This document shows positions 9,333 to 18,286 of a stretch of 64,000 nt of DNA, piece by piece (within the stretch, counting starts at the first letter, position 1; every line of letters begins with the position of its first letter). A program made the translations under genes and the position numbers. The DNA lies in contig NZ_BIFR01000001.1 in NCBI RefSeq assembly GCF_003967535.1, positions 1,231,493-1,295,492 on the forward strand. Reading direction: 5' to 3'. This DNA comes from Tengunoibacter tsumagoiensis. Lineage in GTDB: Bacteria > Chloroflexota > Ktedonobacteria > Ktedonobacterales > Ktedonobacteraceae. The notes beneath the pieces are model-generated. The model made no database searches. It was given only the letters and a program-made list of their open reading frames with translations, and was not told the origin of the DNA.

Positions 9333-10208
9333 AGCCCCTCCATAGCATTATTTCAAAGTTTTGAAGTTTCGAATAAGCCATGGAGGGGCTCACAGAGCGG
9401 AGTGGGAGCAGTGGAAAGAGACAAGCAACTTTCCCTACTTGACAGTATTTTATCTCCAGAATAGAGCAATATATGATAAGACAAGTAGGGCGTCTCCTTC
9501 CGCAATCGTGAAGCTCCACTATGGTAGCCCCTCCATAGCATCATTTCAAAGTTTAAAAGTTTCAAATAAAGCTATGGAGGGGCTCACAGAGCGGAGTGGG
9601 ACAAGTGGAAAGAGACAAGCAACTTTCCCTACTTTACAGTATTTTATCTCCAGAATAGAGCAATACATGATAAGACAAGTAGGGCGTCTCCTTCCGCATC
9701 TCGAAGCTCCACCATGGTAGCCCCACCATAGCATCCGTTCCCACTTTCCCGTTCCCCAATTGAACTATGGATGGGCTCACAGAGCGGAGTGGGAACAGTG
9801 GAAAGAGACAAGCGCTTTCCCTACTTGAAATTGCATAATGTGTATATCATGTGTAAGATAGCAAGAGCAGTAGGGAAGGTTGCTTGTCTCCTTCCGCATC
9901 TCGAAGCTCCACTATGGTAGCCCCTCCATAGCTCCCTTTCCTCATTTCCCGTTCCCCAATTGAGCTATGGAGGAGCTCACAGAGCGGAGTGGGACAAGTG
10001 GAAAGAGACAAGCAACTTTCCCTACTTTACAGTATTTTATCTCCAGAATAGAGCAATACATGATAAGACAAGTAGGGCGTCTCCTTCCGCATCTCGAAGC
10101 TCCACCATGGTAGCCCCTCCATAGCATCATTTCAAAGTTTAAAAGTTTCAAATAAGCTATGGATGGGCTCACAGAGCGGAGTGGGACGAGAGGAAAGGAG
10201 ACGTCCTG
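9333..10208. repeat. Array of ~195-bp structured repeats (family 1)
   Basis: Four full units start at 9333, 9526, 9719 and 9919 (193, 193, 200 and 193 bp), and a partial fifth at 10112 abuts the stop codon of the DUF3037 gene. Each unit opens with AGCCCCTCCATAGC and has its inverse GCTATGGAGGGGCT about 30 bases on. A second inverted pair (GAGACAAG...CCCTACTTG with CAAGTAGGG...GTCTCC) spans the rest. Unit 3 has a different central loop but keeps the stem. Reading frames across the array are by-products of the repeat. It could be a tandem MITE-like element or repeated structured RNA; no transposase is nearby. Confidence 0.9.
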
Positions 10209-10613
10209 CTAGAGATCATAAGCACCCTGTAAAGGCAGAACGAGCTTCTTGAGCAGATTGTCCAGGGCCGCTTCAGGATCGGTACAGAGACCAGAGTGTA
10301 CGGGTGAGCATTGGACAATGGTGCTGCGCGGAGAGACAAGCCAATGGAAGCGCTCGGATTGCGAAAGCTGCCCAATAGGACCACTATCGGCATTGCCCTG
10401 GCAGACACATTCCAGATGTGCAACCTGCTGTTGAAACAGCGTGAGCTCTAAATCAGGAGCCAGCGCCTGGAGCCGCTTCATATCTAGATGAACGCGCATA
10501 CCTAGAAAGCGACGTGTGCGACAGAAAAGAAGCACACCAATATTAATGCACTCGCCTCGTTCGACGCGAGGTACAACGCGAACAATCGCGTAATCATAGC
10601 TGGTCGCGGGCAC
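10209..10613 (-). CDS. DUF3037 family protein
   Basis: A 134-residue DUF3037 protein, recognised from YAIVRVVPRVERGECINIGV and the following LLFCRTRRFLGMRV. The molecular function is unknown. It starts with GTG at 10613, inside the last codons of the HipA-like gene, overlapping it by 20 bases, which implies translational coupling. DUF3037 genes are commonly found directly downstream of HipA-like kinase genes, as here. The stop codon touches the end of the repeat array. Confidence 0.85.
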   Translation of the reverse strand: MPATSYDYAIVRVVPRVERGECINIGVLLFCRTRRFLGMRVHLDMKRLQALAPDLELTLFQQQVAHLECVCQGNADSGPIGQLSQSERFHWLVSPRSTIVQCSPVHSGLCTDPEAALDNLLKKLVLPLQGAYDL

Positions 10614-11370
10614 GTAACGCCTCCTCTACAAAAACTTCTGAACATGCCAGGCGATCCAACAGATAAGCGACATAGGCAGAGCGATGTGCCTCTACATCGG
10701 TAAAATCTGGATTCTCCAGCCAGGCGGCAGGAATAAGATTAACGATATCCTGGATCAGAGCGGGTGTAAGTCGTGCTTTGAGAAGGCGGTCTGCCTCTAA
10801 CAACTTGCTGGCGGCTGGCAGAAGCACATGACCCTTAATCGATGTAAAGGGACTGCGGCTGCGCTCTAAATAATTGGAATCGATATGATGAAAATAGAGA
10901 GCCGCGCCATGGTCAATGAGCATCAAGCGGCGGTGCCAGAAGAGCAGATTGGTATTGCGTGGTGTGCGATCGACGTTAGTAATGTAGGCATCGAACCAGA
11001 CAATCGAAGAAGCCAGCAGAGGGTCCATCGAGCGGACATCCAGAGCATCAAAAGTTGTTGATCCAGGCAGATAGTCCAGCGCCAGATTCAAGCCCACGCT
11101 GGCCTTAATGAGGGCTTGAATCTCAAAATCGGGCTCGGAGCGACCGAGATTGGCATCGAGCTCAACAAAGACAATCTCTGGTACAGGCAATTCTAATGCG
11201 CGTCCAATCTCCCCAGCCACCAGTTCCGCAATCAGCGCCCTGGGGCCCTGGCCCGCGCCACGAAATTTGAGCACATAGAGCCCATCGTCATCGGCCTCTA
11301 CGATAGCAGGGAGCGATCCGCCCTCACGCAAAGGTATCACATAGCGTGTTGCAGTAAGTTTTCTCAGCAT
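10594..11370 (-). CDS. HipA-like kinase domain protein
   Basis: A 258-residue protein of the HipA-like kinase group without the N-terminal HipA subdomain. After the N-terminal lobe (YVLKFRGAGQGPRALIAELV, with a candidate ATP-binding Lys) come FDAYITNVDRTPRNTN, containing the catalytic Asp and metal-binding Asn, and LMLIDHGAALYF, the metal-binding Asp region. HipA itself phosphorylates glutamyl-tRNA synthetase and is a toxin, but this short group usually pairs with DUF3037 rather than with a HipB antitoxin, and no HTH gene is adjacent. The target is unknown. ATG 11370 follows AAGGAT. Confidence 0.85.
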   Translation of the reverse strand: MLRKLTATRYVIPLREGGSLPAIVEADDDGLYVLKFRGAGQGPRALIAELVAGEIGRALELPVPEIVFVELDANLGRSEPDFEIQALIKASVGLNLALDYLPGSTTFDALDVRSMDPLLASSIVWFDAYITNVDRTPRNTNLLFWHRRLMLIDHGAALYFHHIDSNYLERSRSPFTSIKGHVLLPAASKLLEADRLLKARLTPALIQDIVNLIPAAWLENPDFTDVEAHRSAYVAYLLDRLACSEVFVEEALRARDQL

Positions 11371-11479
11371 ATCCTTATTGTAACATACCTATTCCGTTGA
11401 TGAACGGGGTTTTGAACCTCCCTCTGAACAGAGCCAGAGAGCAGAGTACCAGGCCTCCATTCTGCAAGAGCCTGATCAT

Positions 11480-12469
11480 TTAGTATCCCATAATGGTATG
11501 AACATAGTTCTGAGTCGTGCCATTCATATAGGCCAGCCAATCGGCTCCTCCAGCATTAATAGCACGCTGGACCGCACCACTTCCGGCATTATAAGCAGCT
11601 AACCCTTTGGCATAATCCCCTCCAAAGGATGCAGAGAGATTGGCCATATAGCGAGCAGCCCCATTGAGAGCGGAGACAGGATCGTAGGGATTGATCCCCA
11701 ATCCGGCGGCTGTACTGGGCATAAACTGCGCGATCCCAACTGCACCGCCGGGAGAGACCGCATTGGGATTGAAGCCACTCTCCGCTTGAATCTGGCGGAC
11801 AAATGCGTCGGCTGGAATGCCTGCCGCCGCTGCAGCCTGACGCGCAACATCGACATATTGACTTTTTGAGAGCGTCATAGGGCTGGGGCCAATGGGGGCA
11901 TTGACCATAGGATCCGATGGAGTTGGTGTGATGGCATGCTGTCCCTGAACATCTATCCCCGTCAGATTATGTGCAGCCTCAGCCAACTTAATGCTCCCCT
12001 GGAAGAAAGAGAAGCCAGCTGATCCAGCACCTAATGGAGTCAATGAAAAGAGAATCAGACCTGCGACGATGAATGTAGAGCCCAGGATTAAGCCAGAGCG
12101 CAACCGGCGTGGCAGAGGTGGTTGTGGGACGACAATCCTGGCAGGACGAAGGGCATGCCGGTTGCCATGAATCACTACTCGTGCACGTAGAGGAGCCGCA
12201 GCCTTCTGCTCCTGGTTCGTCTCTAGAGCCGGCTGGACCAGAGTTTGTACCGAGGATGAAGCAGAAAGTTCTTGTGCGAAAGAAAGCTGATGAGCACCAG
12301 CCACATCCTGCATCGGCTGGATCGAAGATTGAAGAACTGGCTCAGGAGTCCCAGCCAGTTCTTGAAGGCCAGCAAGAGATGAGTGATCTGGATCGCTGCC
12401 AAACGCCGGTCCTCCCGATATCTCGGTCTCCATATGTTTGAATGACCGTAGAGAGGGAAATCGTGGCAT
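11480..12469 (-). CDS. Membrane-anchored lytic transglycosylase
   Basis: A 329-residue protein: a hydrophilic N-terminal region, one membrane span at about 126-145, a short linker and a C-terminal SLT/goose-lysozyme-like domain. The domain has the catalytic Glu in QIQAESGFNP (about 230), GGAVGIAQFMPSTA and GLAAYNAGSGAV, the three standard lytic transglycosylase motifs. It would cleave peptidoglycan outside the membrane, giving 1,6-anhydro ends. I chose ATG 12469, preceded by AAGGGGTAG, over an upstream start fifteen codons earlier. It is transcribed alone. Confidence 0.92.
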   Translation of the reverse strand: MPRFPSLRSFKHMETEISGGPAFGSDPDHSSLAGLQELAGTPEPVLQSSIQPMQDVAGAHQLSFAQELSASSSVQTLVQPALETNQEQKAAAPLRARVVIHGNRHALRPARIVVPQPPLPRRLRSGLILGSTFIVAGLILFSLTPLGAGSAGFSFFQGSIKLAEAAHNLTGIDVQGQHAITPTPSDPMVNAPIGPSPMTLSKSQYVDVARQAAAAAGIPADAFVRQIQAESGFNPNAVSPGGAVGIAQFMPSTAAGLGINPYDPVSALNGAARYMANLSASFGGDYAKGLAAYNAGSGAVQRAINAGGADWLAYMNGTTQNYVHTIMGY

Positions 12470-12862
12470 GAAGCTACCCCTTAATACTATGTAAATAGAA
12501 TAGTCAACGTTCAACAGATTGCTAATCTTAGAATACAGACAGCCAAAATAGTGCCAGGATTTAGAGAAAGAGATTATTCAGCTTAGCATACAGACAGTCC
12601 AGGCATCGTCTGGGTACCAGGAATAGAGCGTATATAAAATAAAGCCATAGAAAGCAAAATTTAAAAAACTACCATTCACTAAACAGTTATAGTTTATCGC
12701 ATTTAAATTTTATCGGGTTGAGGTGAAGCATGTCAATCTATAGCAGAAAAGAGGGAAAGAAGTCATGCAAGGCATTGAGCCTGCCAGAGTCTGAAGTTGA
12801 GTGATAGGATAGTGAGTACAGAGAGCAGGAGAATAGCTCCAGCGCAAAGTTGAAAGAAAGAG
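12470..12862. other. Intergenic region between divergent genes
   Basis: Roughly 390 A/T-rich bases. Two imperfect copies of an ATACAGACAG sequence (about 12533-12543 and 12590-12599), each preceded by CTTAG, lie on the transglycosylase side. Nothing further was recognised. Confidence 0.4.
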
Positions 12863-13858
12863 ATGTGTATGAAATATCGAACATTAGGACGAACTGGCTG
12901 GGATGTTTCTGAGATTGGCTTTGGTGCCTGGGGAATTGGAGGAGATGCCTGGGGCCAGAAAGACGATACAGCGGCCTTAGCCGCGCTCCATAAAGAGATT
13001 GAGCTGGGGGTTAATTTTATTGACACAGCCGATGTCTATGGCGATGGACATTCGGAGCAGTTGATTGCTCAGGTGCGTAAAGAGCATCAAGAGCGCCTTA
13101 TCATTGCCACGAAAGCTGGTCGTCGCCTTGATCCCCATACTGCGGCTGGTTATGCGGACAGGCAGAAAATGACCAGCTTTATTGAGCGTAGCCTGAGAAA
13201 TCTAGAGGTTGAAGCCCTGGATCTTGTCCAGCTTCATTGTCCGCCGAGCGAGGCATATGCGATGCCAGAAGTATTTGGCATTCTGGATGACCTCATCAAA
13301 CAGGGGAAAATCAGATCCTATGGGGTGAGCGTCGAGAAAGTCGAAGAAGCTTTGCAAGCCATTACTTATCCAAATGTCCAGAGTGTACAGATTATCTTTA
13401 ACATGTTCCGTTTGAAACCAGCCGAAGCATTTTTTGCAGCCGCCCGTCAGCATCAGGTAGGCATCATTGTTCGCGTGCCATTAGCGAGCGGCCTCTTAAC
13501 TGGAAAATTCACGGCCCAATCACAGTTCGCCTCCAACGATCATCGCAACTATAATCGACATGGAGAGGCTTTTGATCAAGGAGAGACCTTCTCAGGCGTT
13601 GATTATGCAACTGGCCTGGCAGCCGTTGAAGAACTGCGTGACCTGGTGCCTGAGGGCGCAACCATGACACAACTGGCTTTGCGTTGGATTCTCATGTTCC
13701 CCGAAGTCACAACAGTGATTGCTGGGGCTAAGAATGAGCAACAAGCGAGTGATAATGTCCAGGCAAGTGCTCTGGCAGCTCTTAGTGACCAGACCATGCA
13801 TCGCATTCAAGAGCTCTATGAGACGCGAATCAAAGCACAGGTTCATCAGCGCTGGTAA
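12863..13858 (+). CDS. Aldo/keto reductase
   Basis: A 331-residue NADP-dependent aldo/keto reductase of the YhdN/GSP69-like group. The tetrad is visible: Asp and Tyr in FIDTADVYGDGHSE (about 53-66), Lys in IIATKAG, and His in DLVQLHCPP. The C-terminal cofactor region is WILMFPEVTTVIAGAKNEQQ. The substrate is unknown. ATG 12863 and ATG 12869 are both possible starts; a purine-rich AAAGAAAGAG precedes the first. It is a single gene, followed by the 21-bp tandem repeat. Confidence 0.93.
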   Translation: MCMKYRTLGRTGWDVSEIGFGAWGIGGDAWGQKDDTAALAALHKEIELGVNFIDTADVYGDGHSEQLIAQVRKEHQERLIIATKAGRRLDPHTAAGYADRQKMTSFIERSLRNLEVEALDLVQLHCPPSEAYAMPEVFGILDDLIKQGKIRSYGVSVEKVEEALQAITYPNVQSVQIIFNMFRLKPAEAFFAAARQHQVGIIVRVPLASGLLTGKFTAQSQFASNDHRNYNRHGEAFDQGETFSGVDYATGLAAVEELRDLVPEGATMTQLALRWILMFPEVTTVIAGAKNEQQASDNVQASALAALSDQTMHRIQELYETRIKAQVHQRW

Positions 13859-13879
13859 GGCAGCTTAACCTCCACTCAT

Positions 13880-13942
13880 TGATGGCATCGCATAGCGACT
13901 TGATGGCATCGCATAGCGACCTGATGGCATCGCATAGCGACC
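13880..13942. repeat. 21-bp tandem repeat, three units
   Basis: Three consecutive copies (13880-13900, 13901-13921, 13922-13942) of TGATGGCATCGCATAGCGAC plus one base, nearly identical. They lie 21 bases after the aldo/keto reductase stop. Each holds GCATCGCATAGCGA-type inverted bases. There are no spacers, so this is not a CRISPR. Confidence 0.9.
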
Positions 13943-14850
13943 AGAGGCTATGGGGTGCTATCAATAAAAGAGGCCACTGGCCATAAAAGCATAGGTATGG
14001 CTATTATGCTTCCTGTTGTCCTATCACCTGATTTTTTTCTGCTGGAACATTTCATTATTTGCAGATCACTAACAATACGCGAGCGGAAATACTTGATTGA
14101 AAATACGTAATTATACGGATACACAAGTATAAATTTTTTATGCTACTATTAAGAAGCAGAAGCATATGAATGCAGCCTGACCGTTATATGTGATGAGATT
14201 GTTAGGGTTTCTATATGGCCGATGAAGATCGCAAATGCTATACTATTCATCAATAGGTGCGGTGGAGATTGGTTGCTCATTGATAAGGAGGAGGGAATAT
14301 TGGTCGATGAAGATCTGTAAAGCAAGACCTGGTAGTACATTTTGTTAGAGAGCAGAGAGACAAACGTCATCGTCAATGGACTATCTGAGGGCCTTCTCAG
14401 TAGAATAGTGTCATAGGCGGTGATCGATTCATACGAGAGCAGCGTCTGGCGCGCCTCCTGATCCAATGACACTGACTCGTGCTGGATCTTAACAAGGCAT
14501 TGCAGCTCAAAAGATCTATACGCTTTATAACTCAGAGAGTACTGAAACATAGTAGTAGAGGTACACGCCACCCCGTCCATCTGGGCGGTGGAGCGCTGGT
14601 AGGCAAAGCCGCCTGAGGGGACAGCTAGTATCTAACTATTATCTAGAGAGTCGCTATAGGCGATAGAGAAATAGCTAGCAGCATAATCAACCATCCTCTG
14701 GCATGTTTTCTACATTACTCCCTGCTACGTTTCCAGTCCTCATAACTAGTACTCATAAAGTCACCACCAATTTTATGTCAGGATTGATCAGAAACAAACC
14801 CATCAAAGTGCTAGAATTGGTCACAAACTATTCATAATTATGAGGATGTC
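13943..14850. other. Long intergenic region with a hairpin-rich element
   Basis: About 900 bases without a convincing gene. At 14568-14591 CCACC...GGTGG forms a bulged hairpin around CCCGTCCATCTGGGCGG; the same GGCGG (14584-14588) could instead pair with CCGCC at 14609-14613. This resembles the end hairpin of IS200/IS605-type elements or a switching RNA. A 143-codon minus-strand frame at 14149-14580 covers much of the rest but lacks family features. Confidence 0.45.
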
Positions 14851-17016
14851 ATGACAGATCAGATTGAAATGAAGCTGTTACCTGCATTAGAGCAGGAAGA
14901 AATTATCAACAGCTTTGCACTGATAGAAGGTAGAGAACAAGTCAGTACCTCTACACTCACATTGAAATGTGGCGATACCTTTCTGCTTGCGGACGCCTGC
15001 GGAGATCTATTAGCAGCTCGTCAGGAGATGGGGCTCTTTCGGCATGGGACGCGATTTTTGCGTACATGTAACCTGTTTTTAGAGGGACTGCCTTTAACGA
15101 TGCTCTCTCATCAGGTAGCAGATATTGGTGATAGCGCTCACATTGACCTGACCAACACAGCTTTTACCAGTTCTGGTGGGGAGTTAGTCGAAGCCGGAGT
15201 TGTTCATGTCAACCGTTACATTGAGTTGGAACAGGACTATCAGACGCAGACCTTTACCGTGACCAATTTTGCAACCGAGCCGCTGCAACTTCGTCTTAGT
15301 CTTAAAATTGGTGCTGATTTCTGTGATCTCTTTGAAGTCAGAGGGATGCAACGTCCTCTACGAGGAACGCTCCAGGCCCCTAAAGTCCAGCGTGATCGGA
15401 TCGTCCTCAGCTATTGTGGTCTTGATACTGTTGAGCGGAGCACCCATATTGCCTTTGAGCCAGCAACTTCTCTGGTGAGTGCTGAGCGGATTGATTGGGT
15501 GCTGTCTTTGCCGAGAAGCGAGCCTGTTACCATTCGTTTAACCATCAATACGCATGATGGGAATGCAGAGACGATATTGACCACGCCCGCGACCACCCTT
15601 TGGCGTGAACAGCAACTTCCAACGATCAGCACAAATGATCCCCTCTTTAATCAACTGTTGCAGCGAGGCATGAACGACCTGATGATGCTTAGCACCATGA
15701 CACCTCATGGCTTCTATCCATTTGCGGGTATTCCCTGGTTTAGCTGCCCATTTGGACGAGATGGACTGCTGACAGCGCTTGAATTTTTGCCCTGGTTTCC
15801 TCAGGTTGCTCAGGGGACCCTGGCATTTCTCGCTGCTTATCAAGGCACGAAAGTTGAGCCCTTTACCGACGAAGAGCCGGGGAGAATCTTACATGAGTTC
15901 CGCACCGGCGAGATGGCTAATCTTCGTGAAATTCCCTATATCCCCTATTATGGAACAGTAGATGCTACTCCACTTTTCCTGATTGTGCTTGAGGCGTATA
16001 TACGTTGGACCAATGATTTCGCCTTTCTGGACAAAATATGGCCCAATGCTGAGGCGGCTGCACAATGGATCGTTGAGTATGGGGATCGCGATGGAGATGG
16101 TTTTATTGAGTACCATACCGCCTCTGAAAAGGGCCTGAGCAATCAAGGCTGGAAAGATGCCTGGGATGCGATTGTCCATGGCGATGGACGTGTTGCACGC
16201 GCTCCTAAGGCTCTCTGTGAGGTGCAGGGCTATGTCTATGCCGCCTATCAGAGTATGGCAACACTTGCTCGTAAGCTTGGTAAGATGCAGGCAGTTCAGC
16301 AGTGGGAAGAGCGGGCCGAGGCCTTGCAAGAGCGTTTCTTACAGACATTCTGGTGGGAAGACGAGCATGTTTTTTATCAAGCACTGGCCGAGAATAAAGA
16401 ACTTTGTGATGTCGTCTCATCCAATGCTGGTCAATGCCTCTGGACCGGGATTGTTCCCAACGAGAAAGCACGCTTGCTTATCAAACGCCTGATGCAGGAA
16501 GATATGTTCAGCGGTTGGGGGATTCGCACCCTGTCTACTCGTGAGAAGCGTTACAATCCGATGAGCTATCACAATGGTTCGATCTGGCCTCATGATACGG
16601 CGCTGATTGGGGCTGGATTTGCGCTACAAGGTGGCAAGGATGAGGCTGGTAAGGTTTTGAAAAGTCTCTATGCGGCCAGTCAGTATTATGAAGATAGCCG
16701 TCTTCCAGAGCTCTATTGTGGTTTTGTGCGTCGTCCAGGCTATGGGCCAACGCGCTATCCTGTCTCCTGTTCGCCACAGGCCTGGGCTGCCGGGGCACCG
16801 TTTATCCTGATTAGCGCCTTACTAGGGCTGCATCCCAATGCAGAGGCTCACCGCTTAACGCTCCATCAGCCAACGCTACCAGAGTGGTTACATACATTAG
16901 AGATTAATGGTCTGTTTGTGGGTGGCCGCCGCGTTCACCTCCGCTTTATTCGGATGGGGGAACATACAGAGGTCGTTCTGGGTAAAGAGAATGAAGTAGA
17001 TATTCGCGTCCTGTAA
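14851..17016 (+). CDS. Glycogen debranching-type enzyme (amylo-alpha-1,6-glucosidase family)
   Basis: A 721-residue protein with an N-terminal beta domain (about 35-230, the glycogen-debranching N-terminal family) and a C-terminal (alpha/alpha)6 barrel of the amylo-alpha-1,6-glucosidase/MGH1 type. Visible motifs are CPFGRDGLLTALEFLPWF, DRDGDGFIEY, GLSNQGWKDAWDAI and HNGSIWPHDTALI, which hold the likely catalytic acids. It probably hydrolyses alpha-1,6 or related glucosidic bonds. ATG 14851 follows GAGG. The trehalose genes downstream suggest a role in storage glucan and trehalose metabolism. The precise substrate is uncertain because related proteins act on different glycosides. Confidence 0.88.
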   Translation: MTDQIEMKLLPALEQEEIINSFALIEGREQVSTSTLTLKCGDTFLLADACGDLLAARQEMGLFRHGTRFLRTCNLFLEGLPLTMLSHQVADIGDSAHIDLTNTAFTSSGGELVEAGVVHVNRYIELEQDYQTQTFTVTNFATEPLQLRLSLKIGADFCDLFEVRGMQRPLRGTLQAPKVQRDRIVLSYCGLDTVERSTHIAFEPATSLVSAERIDWVLSLPRSEPVTIRLTINTHDGNAETILTTPATTLWREQQLPTISTNDPLFNQLLQRGMNDLMMLSTMTPHGFYPFAGIPWFSCPFGRDGLLTALEFLPWFPQVAQGTLAFLAAYQGTKVEPFTDEEPGRILHEFRTGEMANLREIPYIPYYGTVDATPLFLIVLEAYIRWTNDFAFLDKIWPNAEAAAQWIVEYGDRDGDGFIEYHTASEKGLSNQGWKDAWDAIVHGDGRVARAPKALCEVQGYVYAAYQSMATLARKLGKMQAVQQWEERAEALQERFLQTFWWEDEHVFYQALAENKELCDVVSSNAGQCLWTGIVPNEKARLLIKRLMQEDMFSGWGIRTLSTREKRYNPMSYHNGSIWPHDTALIGAGFALQGGKDEAGKVLKSLYAASQYYEDSRLPELYCGFVRRPGYGPTRYPVSCSPQAWAAGAPFILISALLGLHPNAEAHRLTLHQPTLPEWLHTLEINGLFVGGRRVHLRFIRMGEHTEVVLGKENEVDIRVL

Positions 17017-17107
17017 GGAAGAGTGGTGGTTGGTATAAAGGGTGGGAGATGGGGAGTGTGTTCGCGAGGCGATCATGAGGGTGGGACAGGGAGGAGTGGG
17101 TTACCAC

Positions 17108-17205
17108 GGCCATCATGAATGATGGGCCCTACGTGTTTATGTGATAAATCGCTCATAATGGGTGATCATTGTATGAGAGTGGAGGGTCCATTATTTATGA
17201 TGGCG
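17108..17205. repeat. Structured palindromic repeat (family 2), diverged copy
   Basis: The left arm at 17108-17128 is identical to that of the 38-kb copies (starting GGCCATCATGAATGATGG). The right arm at 17185-17205 is partly decayed. Between them GTGATAAATCGC keeps an inner hairpin with a G-T wobble in place of G-C. Flanking GATCATGAGGGTGG also matches the 38-kb copies. It follows the debranching enzyme gene. Confidence 0.85.
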
Positions 17206-17351
17206 TAAAATGTTGCTATCATTCTTTGTTGATGCGAAGGACCGAGAGTCAAAAAAGGTTCAGGTTGACGACCTCGACGGTAATCAGACATTCTACATAT
17301 GGTAGCTATCCTTAATTTCAACCTGAAGGAAAGCCTGGAGAAATATTTGTT

Positions 17352-18161
17352 ATGATGACCGAGAAAATTCAGCCACTTCTGATGCAATCACCACTGGGTC
17401 TGTTGTTCGATATTGATGGGACACTCAGCCCCATAGCTCCTACTCCAGACGAAGCGCGATTATATACAGGCGTGGAGAAACTGTTACGCCAGGCGAGCGC
17501 GTACGCTCATGTAGGCATTATTACGGGGAGAGCCGTCAAAGATGGAGCTCGCCTGGTTGATGTCGACGGACTAACCTATATTGGGACTCACGGCCTGGAG
17601 TGGAGTGATGGCCTTCCGGAGACACATCCGATCCAATTACTACCAGAAGCGTTGCCCTATGTAGAGCCGGGCAAGGAACTACTGGACCTGGTCGAGAGCC
17701 ATCTCACCGAATTTCCAGGTGTGATTGTGCAGCGGAAAAACGTTGGAGGATCGATCCACTATCGTCTCGCGCCCGAGCCCGAGCAGACCAGAGAGAGACT
17801 GCTGGCACTTCTCAGAGAGCCAGCGCAGAGGCTTCAGATGCGATTGGGAGAAGGGAAGCGGGTAGTAGAGGTACTTGCGCCACTGAAGATCAATAAAGGG
17901 CATGCATTACGTCGGTATGTCAATCATTTTGGCTTACGAAGCGTCCTCTTTGCCGGTGATGATCGGACCGATCTTGACGCCATTCTCGAAATTGAAACAC
18001 TGCGTCAGGAGGGCTACACTGCCCTCTCGATTGTTGTGCAGCATCAAGACACGTTACCGGCCCTTTTAGAACATGGTGACATCATTGTGCAAGAAGTAGA
18101 AGGAATGGTCCAGCTATTCGAGAGAATCGTTGCTGGCCTGCACCAGCAGGAAAAAGCTTAG
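17352..18161 (+). CDS. otsB: Trehalose-6-phosphate phosphatase
   Basis: A 269-residue HAD-superfamily trehalose-phosphatase that removes phosphate from trehalose 6-phosphate. Motif I is LLFDIDGTLSP (nucleophile Asp about 20, acid Asp about 22), IITGRAVKDG follows, then VVEVLAPLKINKGHAL with the motif III lysine and FAGDDRTDLDAI as motif IV. GTHGLEW is typical of this family. The start is ATG 17352, or the next codon, also ATG. It converges with otsA, which makes the substrate, so the pathway is complete in the window although the genes are on opposite strands. Confidence 0.94.
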   Translation: MMTEKIQPLLMQSPLGLLFDIDGTLSPIAPTPDEARLYTGVEKLLRQASAYAHVGIITGRAVKDGARLVDVDGLTYIGTHGLEWSDGLPETHPIQLLPEALPYVEPGKELLDLVESHLTEFPGVIVQRKNVGGSIHYRLAPEPEQTRERLLALLREPAQRLQMRLGEGKRVVEVLAPLKINKGHALRRYVNHFGLRSVLFAGDDRTDLDAILEIETLRQEGYTALSIVVQHQDTLPALLEHGDIIVQEVEGMVQLFERIVAGLHQQEKA

Positions 18162-18175
18162 CTGTTTGTACACAT

Positions 18176-18201
18176 GTAGGGGTACCGATAGGTACCTCTA
18201 C
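18176..18201. terminator. Hairpin between convergent otsB and otsA
   Basis: GTAGGGGTACC (18176-18186) and GGTACCTCTAC (18191-18201) form an 11-bp stem with one G-T pair and a GATA loop. It lacks a strong T run, so termination is probable but not certain. Confidence 0.6.
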
Positions 18202-18286
18202 TCTTGTGTTACACGGCATAAAAACGCATCTCATCCAGAGAAATAAAACAGGAAATTGCCTTAAGAGCCTTCAAAACATCCTTGTG

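Noticed and set aside
9361..9720. Reading frames of 60-120 codons in the repeat array
   Set aside because: They follow the repeat period and recur in each unit on both strands, so they are by-products of the repeat.
13880..13942. A CRISPR-like array
   Set aside because: Units are contiguous with no spacers, and only three.
14149..14580. A 143-codon reading frame on the minus strand
   Set aside because: No binding site, no family features and a composition unlike neighbouring proteins; it overlaps a hairpin-rich element.
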